Source: JBOGFC01 sp050742155
Lineage (GTDB): Bacteria > Actinomycetota > Acidimicrobiia > Spongiisociales > JALYHC01
Direction of reading: 5' to 3'
NCBI GenBank assembly: GCA_050742155.1
Contig: JBOGFC010000133.1
Location: forward strand, 1-10,989
DNA: 10,989 nucleotides
Shown: piece by piece, positions 1 to 5,541 of the stretch
Numbering within the stretch: position 1 is the stretch's first letter
How the letters are laid out: each line of letters starts with the position of its first letter
The notes under the pieces: model-generated
Seen by the model: only the letters and a program-made list of their open reading frames with translations
What the model was told of the DNA's origin: nothing
Databases searched by the model: none
Made by a program: the position numbers and the translations under genes

Positions 1-572
1 ACGCTTCGGGACCTCGCGCCTTCGCCTGGTGGGGGATGGTGTGGCTGATCTTCACCGAGGCCGCCCTCTTCGCCACCCTGATCTTCAGCTACTTCTTCCT
101 GCGCTTCCGCTCCGGGCCGGTCTGGCCCCCGGACGGGATCGGCCGGCCCGACCTGGTGCTACCCCTCGTCATGAGCGCCATCCTCTGGTCCTCCTCGATC
201 CCGGTGCATCTGGCCGACCGGGGCATCCGGCAGGGGGGACAACTGCGGCTTCGCTGGGGGCTGGGGGCCGGGTTCCTGCTGGGAGCGGTCTTCCTGGGGA
301 TGCAGCTCGGCCTCGAGTACCCCGAGAAGCTGGCCGAGTTCAGCCCCACCACCAACGCCTATGGGTCGCTCTTCTACACCCTGACCGGCTTCCACGGCCT
401 GCACGTGGCGGCGGGGCTGCTGATCAGCCTGTGGACCCAGGCGCGGGCTTGGCTGGGGGCCTTCGACGCCGAGCGGCACCTGACCGTGCAGCTCTTCGCC
501 ATGTACTGGCACTTCGTGGACGTGGTGTGGCTGTTCGTCCTGCTCACCCTCTACGTCTCTCCCCACCTGTGA
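1..572 (+). CDS. ctaE: Cytochrome c oxidase subunit III (5'-truncated by window edge)
   Basis: This is subunit III of a heme-copper oxidase, an integral membrane protein that stabilises the catalytic subunit I. The reading frame is open from position 3 to the TGA at 570-572 and runs off the left edge, so the true start is outside the window; probably only a short N-terminal piece is missing. About five hydrophobic helices are visible. Family hallmarks are the first helix with TEAALFA followed by SYFFLRFR, the downstream WPP turn, the FHGLHV motif in the fourth helix, and YWHFVDVVWLFV in the last helix. The shape fits the short five-helix form of subunit III. The WPP/TEA pattern resembles general caa3-type enzymes more than the mycobacterial CtaE (inference from memory). 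Its TGA overlaps the GTG start of the next gene, which implies coupled translation. Confidence 0.93.
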   Translation, partial: ASGPRAFAWWGMVWLIFTEAALFATLIFSYFFLRFRSGPVWPPDGIGRPDLVLPLVMSAILWSSSIPVHLADRGIRQGGQLRLRWGLGAGFLLGAVFLGMQLGLEYPEKLAEFSPTTNAYGSLFYTLTGFHGLHVAAGLLISLWTQARAWLGAFDAERHLTVQLFAMYWHFVDVVWLFVLLTLYVSPHL

Positions 573-970
573 CGGCCGAGGCGATCACCCGGGCCGAGGG
601 ACGGGGCTCGGCGGTGCTGTGGGCCGGGCTCCTCACCGGTCCGCTGGCCTGGACGGTCCAGCTGCTGGCCGACTGGGGGCTGTCCGAGGTGGTCTCCTGC
701 GCCCCGGCCGCCCAGGAGCCCGGGACCATCCTGGGACTCTCCCTCAACGGGTTCATCGCCCTGCTCAACCTGGTGCTCCTGGCGGCCACGGTCGGCTCCG
801 GCCTGCTCTCGCTCTCTTGTCTGCGGGCCATCCGGCGCCGAGGCGACGACACTCCGGGTCGCCGGGCTGACTGGATGGCGGCCGCCGGGGTGATGACCGC
901 CGCCCTCTTTGCCATCGTCATCGTCGCCAGCTTCGCCCCGGTGGTGCTGGTGGAGGGATGCGCCCGGTGA
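569..970 (+). CDS. Small three-helix membrane protein between ctaE and ctaG
   Basis: The protein has 133 residues with GTG start at 569-571 overlapping the ctaE stop (GTGA). I see no Shine-Dalgarno, so translation is probably coupled. Three hydrophobic segments lie at about residues 15-36, 54-85 and 102-128. The first contains GPLAWTVQLLADW, which I associate with short uncharacterised proteins often found beside ctaG in cox operons (memory, not searched). The basic loop RAIRRR...RR at 86-99 should be cytoplasmic, which would place Cys44 (after helix 1) and Cys131 (C-terminal tail) on the outer face, where they could form a disulfide or bind metal; this is inference. The neighbourhood suggests a role in oxidase assembly, but no function is established. 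It overlaps ctaG by 13 nt. Confidence 0.8.
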   Translation: MTAEAITRAEGRGSAVLWAGLLTGPLAWTVQLLADWGLSEVVSCAPAAQEPGTILGLSLNGFIALLNLVLLAATVGSGLLSLSCLRAIRRRGDDTPGRRADWMAAAGVMTAALFAIVIVASFAPVVLVEGCAR

Positions 971-1719
971 CCGCGGCGCTGCTCCTCCTGGCGGCCATCC
1001 TCTACGCCCGAGGGCTGGGGAGGCTGCCGGGCAGGAAAGAGCGCCGACGCCGCACGCTCGCCTTCGTGACCGGGCTGGTGACCATCGGCGGGGCACTGGC
1101 CTTCCCGATGGAGGAAGCGGCTCGAGCGCTCTTCTCCGCCCACATGGTCCAGCACCTGCTCCTCATGGTGGTGGCTGCTCCCCTGGTGGTCTACGGCCTG
1201 GCCGGGCGGACCCTCTTCATGGGGGTGCCGGCCATGCTGCGGCACCGCCTGGCGGCCCTGGGGAGAAGACTCAGGCTCATCCGGCTGCTCGGCAGCCCGC
1301 CGGCCGTTTGGGGGCTGCAAGCCCTGGCCCTCTGGAGCTGGCACCTGCCGGGACTCTACGAGCTGGGGCTGGCAAACGAGCTGCTGCACGCCGTCGAGCA
1401 CGGCTCGTTCCTGGGTACGGCCCTCCTCTTCTGGTGGCTGGTGGTGGAGGCGCCGGGGCGGCTGGGCCACCTGGAGCGGGCCCTGTTGGTCTTCGCCACC
1501 GCGCTGCAGACCGGCCTGCTCGGGGCGATCATCCTGTTCGCCTCGACGGTCCTCTACCCGGTCCACGCTCCGGGCACCTGGGGCCTCACCCCGCTCGAGG
1601 ACCAGCAGCTGGCCGGGGCGATCATGTGGATTCCGATGTGGGTCGTCTACCTGGCCACGATCGGGGTGCTGCTGGTGCGTGCCTTGCATCGGCTGGAAGC
1701 GGAGCCGGCCGATGGGTAG
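958..1719 (+). CDS. ctaG: Caa3-type cytochrome c oxidase assembly protein CtaG
   Basis: The protein has 253 residues and is a polytopic membrane protein of the Caa3_CtaG family (the Bacillus-type CtaG, not the Cox11-type of the same name), needed for formation of active caa3 oxidase, probably at the copper-insertion stage. Recognisable conserved stretches are HMVQHLLLM early in the protein, a PPAVWGLQ segment, WSWHLPGLYE, a second histidine-bearing helix with EHGSFLGTALLFWW, and the C-terminal DQQLAGAIMWIP. These repeated intramembrane histidines are the expected metal-handling residues. The ATG at 958 is preceded by GGTGGAGGG, a good ribosome site placed inside the preceding gene. The TAG stop at 1717-1719 overlaps the start of the cytochrome c gene. 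The neighbours (oxidase subunit III upstream, bc complex downstream) fit this role. Confidence 0.92.
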   Translation: MRPVTAALLLLAAILYARGLGRLPGRKERRRRTLAFVTGLVTIGGALAFPMEEAARALFSAHMVQHLLLMVVAAPLVVYGLAGRTLFMGVPAMLRHRLAALGRRLRLIRLLGSPPAVWGLQALALWSWHLPGLYELGLANELLHAVEHGSFLGTALLFWWLVVEAPGRLGHLERALLVFATALQTGLLGAIILFASTVLYPVHAPGTWGLTPLEDQQLAGAIMWIPMWVVYLATIGVLLVRALHRLEAEPADG

Positions 1720-2506
1720 GCCTGGGCTGCTTGCCGCCGCGCTGGTGGTGGTGACCGGCTGCGCCTACCTGGGCGGGCGGACGCCGGGGCCCTATCGCCC
1801 TCCCGCCCTGGAGGGGGTCCCGGCGGTGGCGTCCGGGGAGGTGCTCTATGCCCAGGACTGCGCCTGGTGCCACGGCCCCCGGGGAGAGGGAACCGCTCGA
1901 GGCCCGGACCTGGACGGCCCGCTGGACGGAGGCGCCTACACCGACTTCGTGCTGCGCACGGGGCGGATGCCCCTCGACTTCCCCGAGCAGCCTTCCCGTC
2001 ACACCGACCCCCTCTACACCGAGGAGCAGATCGCCGCCCTGGTGGCGGTCGTGGAAGGCTTCGGAGGGACCGGCCCCCCGATCCCGGACCCCAGGCCGGA
2101 AGAGGCCGACCTGGGGAGAGGTGCCGAGCTCTACCTGGAGAACTGCGCCGCCTGCCACTCCACCACCGGCATCGGGGGGGCGCTCACCTCCGGGGAGGTG
2201 GCCCCCGACGTGCTGCGCTCCACCCCCCTCGAGGTGGCGGAGGCCATGCTGGTGGGCCCCGGCTGCCCCAACGACAGCCCCACCTGCGGTCCCGGCGAGG
2301 GAGCCATGCCCCGCTTCGACCTGCCGGCCGCCGACGTGGACGCCATCGTCCGCTACGTCCAGTTCTTGCAGGAACCACCAGATCGGGGCGGCTGGCCGGC
2401 CGGCCGGATCGGCCCCGTCTCGGAGGGGGCGGTGGGCTGGATCGTCGGCCTAGGCGTGCTGCTGGTCGTCTCCCGTTGGATCGGGACGAAGGTGGGCGAG
2501 GGATGA
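1712..2506 (+). CDS. qcrC: Diheme cytochrome c subunit of the bc complex (lipoprotein)
   Basis: The protein has 264 residues and is the cytochrome cc subunit of the actinobacterial menaquinol:cytochrome c reductase; it carries electrons from the Rieske protein towards the oxidase on the outer membrane face. Two class I heme c sites are visible: CAWCH at residues 50-54 and CAACH at 145-149. Likely axial methionines are Met86 (GRMP) and Met199 (GAMP). The linker GTGPPIP and GGALTSG after the second heme are QcrC-like. A C-terminal helix at about 241-257 anchors the protein. The N-terminus has a short hydrophobic stretch ending in a lipobox, VTGC, with Cys17, so it may also be lipid-anchored. 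A 13-residue Cys185-to-Cys199 region (CPNDSPTC plus Gly-rich tail) sits just before the second axial Met and looks like an insertion. GGAAGCGGAG precedes the ATG at 1712, which overlaps the ctaG stop by 8 nt. Confidence 0.92.
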   Translation: MGRPGLLAAALVVVTGCAYLGGRTPGPYRPPALEGVPAVASGEVLYAQDCAWCHGPRGEGTARGPDLDGPLDGGAYTDFVLRTGRMPLDFPEQPSRHTDPLYTEEQIAALVAVVEGFGGTGPPIPDPRPEEADLGRGAELYLENCAACHSTTGIGGALTSGEVAPDVLRSTPLEVAEAMLVGPGCPNDSPTCGPGEGAMPRFDLPAADVDAIVRYVQFLQEPPDRGGWPAGRIGPVSEGAVGWIVGLGVLLVVSRWIGTKVGEG

Positions 2507-2583
2507 AGCAACCCGTGTTCTTGCGTGAGTTGCGCCCCGCCGGCGGGGAGTTTCTCACGCAAGTTCGGGGAGGGGAGGAATGA
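2503..2583 (+). CDS. Possible 26-codon coupled mini-ORF between qcrC and qcrA
   Basis: A 26-residue reading frame begins at an ATG overlapping the qcrC stop (ATGA, 2503-2506) and ends at a TGA overlapping the qcrA ATG (ATGA, 2580-2583). It therefore fits the same stop/start overlap chain as all other junctions in this operon. GGGCGAGGG precedes the ATG. The peptide starts MKQPVFLREL and ends VRGGEE; it is hydrophilic, with no membrane helix or known motif. About 19 of 26 codons end in G or C, less biased than the flanking genes, which is equivocal. The frame coincides with a strong inverted repeat, so the open frame may only keep ribosomes moving through the hairpin to qcrA. I do not recognise the peptide. 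Confidence 0.35.
   Translation: MKQPVFLRELRPAGGEFLTQVRGGEE
2520..2563 (+). repeat. Compound inverted repeat between qcrC and qcrA
   Basis: An outer perfect 10-bp stem (CTTGCGTGAG at 2520-2529 with CTCACGCAAG at 2554-2563) encloses a 14-bp perfect palindrome (CCCCGCCGGCGGGG at 2535-2548). As RNA this would form a long two-part hairpin with 5-nt internal loops on each side. No U-tract follows; a purine-rich ribosome site does (2567-2579). It is therefore more likely an mRNA processing, stability or translational-control element that sets expression of qcrA/qcrB relative to qcrC than an intrinsic terminator. The function is inferred. Confidence 0.7.
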
Positions 2584-3431
2584 GGGAATCGCGGGGAACG
2601 GCTGGGGCGATCGCGCTGGTGTTGATCCTGAGCGCCCTGGCCTCGCTGGGCCTGACGGTGGTCTACGTCTTGGGAGGCCAGCCGCAAGCGGAGGGGATCC
2701 TGCTGGGCGTGGCGCTGGGAGGATTAGGGGTAGCGCTCATCCTCTGGGCCAAGCAGTTCATGCCGGTGGGTCACGGAGTGCAAGAGCGCGGCCTCTATGA
2801 GCCCACTCCTGAGGAACGGGAGGAGGCCGAGGACACCTTCGCGGCGGGGGCCGACCTGATGGCCCGGCGGGGATTCCTGCTCCGGCTGCTGGGAGCGGCC
2901 CTGGCGGCCCTGGGGCTGGCCGCCCTCTTCCCGATCCGCTCGTTGGGGGGCAGCCCCGGACGGACGCTTTTCGAGACCGCCTGGAAGCGAGGGGTGCGGA
3001 TGGTGACCTTCGAGGGCCGGCCGGTCCGCCCCGAGGACGTGGGGCTGGGAAGCGTGCTCACGGTGTATCCGGAAGGCCACGAGGGCTCGGCCGACGCCCA
3101 GGCCCTCCTCATCGGCCTGGAGCAGGACCTCTACCGGGGCATTCCCGGGCGCGAGGACTGGGCGCCCGGCGGCCTGGTGGCCTTCTCCAAGGTGTGCACC
3201 CACGCCGGCTGTCCGGTGGGCCTCTACCAGCCTTCCTCTCACGAGCTCTTCTGCCCCTGTCACCAGTCGGTCTTCGACGTTCTGCAGGCGGCCGCCCCCG
3301 TCCAGGGTCCGGCCACCCGGCCGCTTCCCCAGCTCCCCGTCTCGTTGGCCCCCGACGGCTTCCTGGCGGCCGGTGGGGACTTCTCGGCCCCGGTCGGCCC
3401 GGGCTTCTGGAACAGGCCCTCCGGTGCTTAG
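2580..3431 (+). CDS. qcrA: Menaquinol-cytochrome c reductase Rieske iron-sulfur subunit
   Basis: The protein has 283 residues and is the Rieske [2Fe-2S] subunit that takes the first electron from menaquinol at the Qo site. It has the actinobacterial layout: two N-terminal helices (about residues 10-32 and 38-57), a charged acidic loop, a third helix at 99-117 preceded by a twin-arginine pair (Arg96-Arg97, ARRGFLLRLLG), then the Rieske domain. Cluster ligands are Cys206 and His208 in CTHAGC, and Cys225 and His228 in CPCHQS; Cys211 and Cys227 should form the stabilising disulfide. Gln after box II, where many families have Gly, is normal for actinobacterial QcrA. The C-terminal DGFLAAGGDF...PVGPGFW also matches that group. 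The ATG at 2580 follows a very strong GGGGAGGGGAGG ribosome site. The stop overlaps the qcrB start by 8 nt. Confidence 0.95.
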   Translation: MRESRGTAGAIALVLILSALASLGLTVVYVLGGQPQAEGILLGVALGGLGVALILWAKQFMPVGHGVQERGLYEPTPEEREEAEDTFAAGADLMARRGFLLRLLGAALAALGLAALFPIRSLGGSPGRTLFETAWKRGVRMVTFEGRPVRPEDVGLGSVLTVYPEGHEGSADAQALLIGLEQDLYRGIPGREDWAPGGLVAFSKVCTHAGCPVGLYQPSSHELFCPCHQSVFDVLQAAAPVQGPATRPLPQLPVSLAPDGFLAAGGDFSAPVGPGFWNRPSGA

Positions 3432-4758
3432 GCGTCTCCTCCGCTGGCTCGACGACCGACTCGACGCCTCCTCGTTCACCAAGCACGCCCTGGACAAGGT
3501 GTTTCCCGACCACTGGTCGTTCATGCTGGGCGAGATCGCCCTCTACAGCTTCGTGGTGCTGGTCCTCACCGGGACCTTCCTCACCTTCTTCTTCGAGGCC
3601 AGCCCGAGCCGGTCTATCTATGAGGGGTCCTATCAACCCTTGCAGGGAGTGGAGGTCTCCGACGCCTACCGCTCGGTGCTGGAGCTCTCCTTCGACGTGC
3701 GAGCCGGGCTGGTCATGCGCCAGACCCACCATTGGGCGGCGCTGGTGTTCATCGCCGCCATCATCGTGCACCTCTCCCGGATCTTCCTCACCGGCGCGTT
3801 CCGCCGTCCGCGGGAGATCAACTGGATCATCGGGGTGACCATGCTCGTTCTGGCCATCTTCAACGGCTTCTCCGGCTACTCGCTCCCCGACGACCTCCTC
3901 TCCGGGACCGGCCTGCGTATCGCCTACTCGATCGCCCTCTCCGTGCCCATCGTCGGCACCTGGCTGGCGTTTTTGATCTTCGGGGGGGAGTTTCCGGCCG
4001 AGCAGATCCTCGGGCGGCTCTACGCCCTCCACATCCTGCTGGTGCCGGTGGCGCTCGGCGCCTTGATCGCCGTGCACCTGGCGCTGATCTGGTACCAGAC
4101 CCACACCCAATTCCCCGAGCGGGGACGGACTGAGCGAAACGTGGTGGGGTCCCGACTGTGGCCCACCTACGCCACCAAGTCGGTGGGCCTGTTTTTCCTG
4201 GTCTTCGCGGTGTTGTTGGCGCTGGGTGGCTTGGCGCAGATCAACCCGGTATGGCTCTACGGTCCTTTCAACCCGTCACAGGTGACCTCGCCGGCCCAGC
4301 CGGACTGGTACCTGGGCTGGGTGGAGGGCGCTCTCAGACTCTTCCCGCCCTGGGAGACTCGGGCCTTCGGCTACGAGATCCCCAACCCCTTCTACCCGGC
4401 GGTGCTGCTGCCGGGCCTGACCTTCCTCTTCCTGTATGCCTGGCCGTTCCTGGAGGCCCGCTTCACCGGGGACCACGCGGTCCACCACCTCCTCGACCGC
4501 CCCCGCGACCGGCCGGTGCGGACCGCTCTGGGGATGACCACGCTGGCCTTCTACGTGGTGCTCCACCTGGCCGCCTCCAACGACCTCATCGCCAAGCGGT
4601 TCGGACTGGACGTGAACGCGGTGACGCTCTTCTTTCAGGTGGCCCTCTTGGTGCTGCCGCCGCTGATCGGCTACGCCACCTACCGGCTGATGCGAGGTTT
4701 GGCCCGCTCGGGAGCCGACCGGCTCTCCGAGATGCCCCTCTCGGCCCTCAGGCGGTAG
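3424..4758 (+). CDS. qcrB: Menaquinol-cytochrome c reductase cytochrome b subunit
   Basis: The protein has 444 residues and is the membrane core of the bc complex, carrying the two b hemes and the quinol oxidation and reduction sites. I chose the GTG at 3424 because it overlaps the qcrA TAG and gives the family N-terminus (LDDRLDASS, then FPDHWSFMLGEIALYSF). Heme ligands are His102/His116 in the second helix (QTHHWAA) and His203/His218 in the fourth (LHILLVPV...VHLALIW). The 14/15 spacing with the extra residue in the second pair is the b6f/Gram-positive type. The Qo-site motif is PDWY at 293-296, as in actinobacteria, instead of PEWY. SGYSLPDDLLSGTGLRIAYS is the expected segment after helix C. 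It lacks the long C-terminal extension I recall in mycobacterial QcrB (about 540-550 residues). It is the last gene of the operon. Confidence 0.95.
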   Translation: MLRRLLRWLDDRLDASSFTKHALDKVFPDHWSFMLGEIALYSFVVLVLTGTFLTFFFEASPSRSIYEGSYQPLQGVEVSDAYRSVLELSFDVRAGLVMRQTHHWAALVFIAAIIVHLSRIFLTGAFRRPREINWIIGVTMLVLAIFNGFSGYSLPDDLLSGTGLRIAYSIALSVPIVGTWLAFLIFGGEFPAEQILGRLYALHILLVPVALGALIAVHLALIWYQTHTQFPERGRTERNVVGSRLWPTYATKSVGLFFLVFAVLLALGGLAQINPVWLYGPFNPSQVTSPAQPDWYLGWVEGALRLFPPWETRAFGYEIPNPFYPAVLLPGLTFLFLYAWPFLEARFTGDHAVHHLLDRPRDRPVRTALGMTTLAFYVVLHLAASNDLIAKRFGLDVNAVTLFFQVALLVLPPLIGYATYRLMRGLARSGADRLSEMPLSALRR

Positions 4759-4772
4759 CAGGAAATCGCTCG

Positions 4773-4843
4773 AGGCGGCGTCCGGAATTGAACCGGAGTA
4801 CAGGGTTTTGCAGACCCTTGCCTATCCACTCGGCCACGCCGCC
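4773..4843 (-). tRNA. tRNA-Cys (anticodon GCA)
   Basis: Reading the minus strand from 4843, a full cloverleaf forms: acceptor GGCGGCG paired with CGCCGCC, a D arm with GTGGATAGGC, an anticodon stem AGGGT/ACCCT with loop CTGCAAA (anticodon GCA, forward bases 4809-4811), and a T arm with GGTTCAATTCC. The discriminator base is U (4773), as expected for cysteine tRNAs. CCA is not encoded. It lies convergent to qcrB, 14 nt beyond its stop, and 112 nt downstream of tRNA-Gly. Confidence 0.95.
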
Positions 4844-4853
4844 GGCATATGCA

Positions 4854-4859
4854 ATTCTA
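4854..4859 (-). promoter_or_regulatory. Possible -10 element for tRNA-Cys
   Basis: On the minus strand TAGAAT (five of six matches to TATAAT) lies 10 nt before the tRNA-Cys 5' end. No convincing -35 is visible at the right spacing. The tRNA may instead be co-transcribed with tRNA-Gly. Confidence 0.35.
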
Positions 4860-4955
4860 CGAGGCGCGTCCCCATCCTGATGCGTTGGGACGAGGCCTCA
4901 TGGAGCAACCGCTCAGCGGCCTGAGAAGGGACGCTGAGTTGGGAAAACATCCCGG

Positions 4956-5028
4956 AGCGGACGACGGGATTCGAACCCGCGACCCTCACCTTGGCAAGGT
5001 GATGCTCTACCAACTGAGCCACGTCCGC
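4956..5028 (-). tRNA. tRNA-Gly (anticodon GCC)
   Basis: On the minus strand from 5028: acceptor GCGGACG/CGTCCGC, a D arm with GGCTCAGTTGGTAGAGC, an anticodon stem TCACC/GGTGA with loop TTGCCAA (anticodon GCC), and a T arm CGGGTTCGAATCCCG. The discriminator is U (4956), as expected for bacterial glycine tRNAs. CCA is not encoded. The gene begins 28 nt after the dut stop codon on the same strand and precedes tRNA-Cys. A weak -10-like TAGGAT sits at 5043-5038 in that gap, but there is no clear -35, so read-through from dut is also possible. Confidence 0.96.
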
Positions 5029-5056
5029 GTGCCGGCCATCCTAGCCGGAGACCACC

Positions 5057-5485
5057 TCAGCGGCCGGTGGACCCGAAGCCCCCCTCGCCGCGGGGAGAGT
5101 CCGGAAGCTCATCCACCTCCACCAGCTCTTGGTCGGCCACCGGCACGACCAAGAGCTGGGCGATCCGCTCGCCCCTCGCCAGCCGGACTGTCTCCTGGCC
5201 ATGATTGACCAGTAGCACCCTCACCTCACCCCGATAGCCGGAATCGACCAAGCCGGGACCGTTCACCACTCCCAGCCCGTGCCGGGCGGCCAGTCCGCTC
5301 CGTGGGAGGACCAGCCCGGCGAAGCCTGGGGGGATGGCCAGCGCGATCCCGGTCGGCACCGAGGTCCGCGCTCGAGGGGCCAGCGACACGTCCTCTCGGG
5401 CGAAGAGGTCCACTCCCCCATCCCCCGGGTGAGCCTGGACCGGCAGAGGTAACCCCATATCCAGGCGTCGAACTGGTATCTTCAT
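5057..5485 (-). CDS. dut: Deoxyuridine 5'-triphosphate nucleotidohydrolase (dUTPase)
   Basis: The protein has 142 residues, the usual length of trimeric dUTPases, which hydrolyse dUTP to dUMP and pyrophosphate to keep uracil out of DNA and supply dUMP for thymidylate synthesis. All five conserved motifs are present in order: I, HPGDGGVDLFA (19-29); II, LPRSGLA (60-66) with the phosphate-binding Ser63; III, GPGLVDSGYRGE (76-87) with the catalytic-water Asp81; IV, GERIAQLLVVP (105-115); V, RGEGGFGSTG (132-141) with the base-stacking Phe137. The ATG at 5485 gives a normal N-terminus (MKIPV). A GTG at 5494 would add three residues. Neither has a clear Shine-Dalgarno, and a CAGAAT -10-like element at 5500-5495 would make the mRNA nearly leaderless (weak). 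Motif IV lies inside a 14-bp perfect inverted repeat. Confidence 0.97.
   Translation of the reverse strand: MKIPVRRLDMGLPLPVQAHPGDGGVDLFAREDVSLAPRARTSVPTGIALAIPPGFAGLVLPRSGLAARHGLGVVNGPGLVDSGYRGEVRVLLVNHGQETVRLARGERIAQLLVVPVADQELVEVDELPDSPRGEGGFGSTGR
5122..5159. repeat. 14-bp perfect inverted repeat inside dut
   Basis: CCAGCTCTTGGTCG at 5122-5135 is followed after a 10-nt spacer by its exact reverse complement at 5146-5159. It lies within the dut reading frame, covering the codons from motif IV into the following strand, and the encoded protein is normal there. The hairpin could form in the dut mRNA or on either DNA strand. No T-tract follows on either side, so it does not look like an intrinsic terminator. 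Confidence 0.75.
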
Positions 5486-5541
5486 CGGCGACACATTCTG
5501 ACAGGGGCTCCCATCGGGCGGAGGACGATAGGGAGAACTCT

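Noticed and set aside
544..1689. 381-codon open frame on the minus strand
   Set aside because: Antisense to the small membrane protein and ctaG; composition is low-complexity His/Gln/Arg/Gly typical of GC-rich shadow frames, and the plus-strand genes have clear family motifs.
3245..3268. Rieske box II with Gln (CPCHQS) as an unusual substitution
   Set aside because: This is the normal form in actinobacterial QcrA, so it is not anomalous.
3109..4110. 333-codon open frame on the minus strand
   Set aside because: Antisense to qcrA/qcrB, which are certain; no domain seen.
4822..5208. Open frames on both strands across the tRNA genes (peptides containing GIRTRDPHLGKV or LAKVRVAGSNPVV)
   Set aside because: These are well-known artefacts of translating tRNA genes; the bases belong to tRNA-Gly and its flanks.
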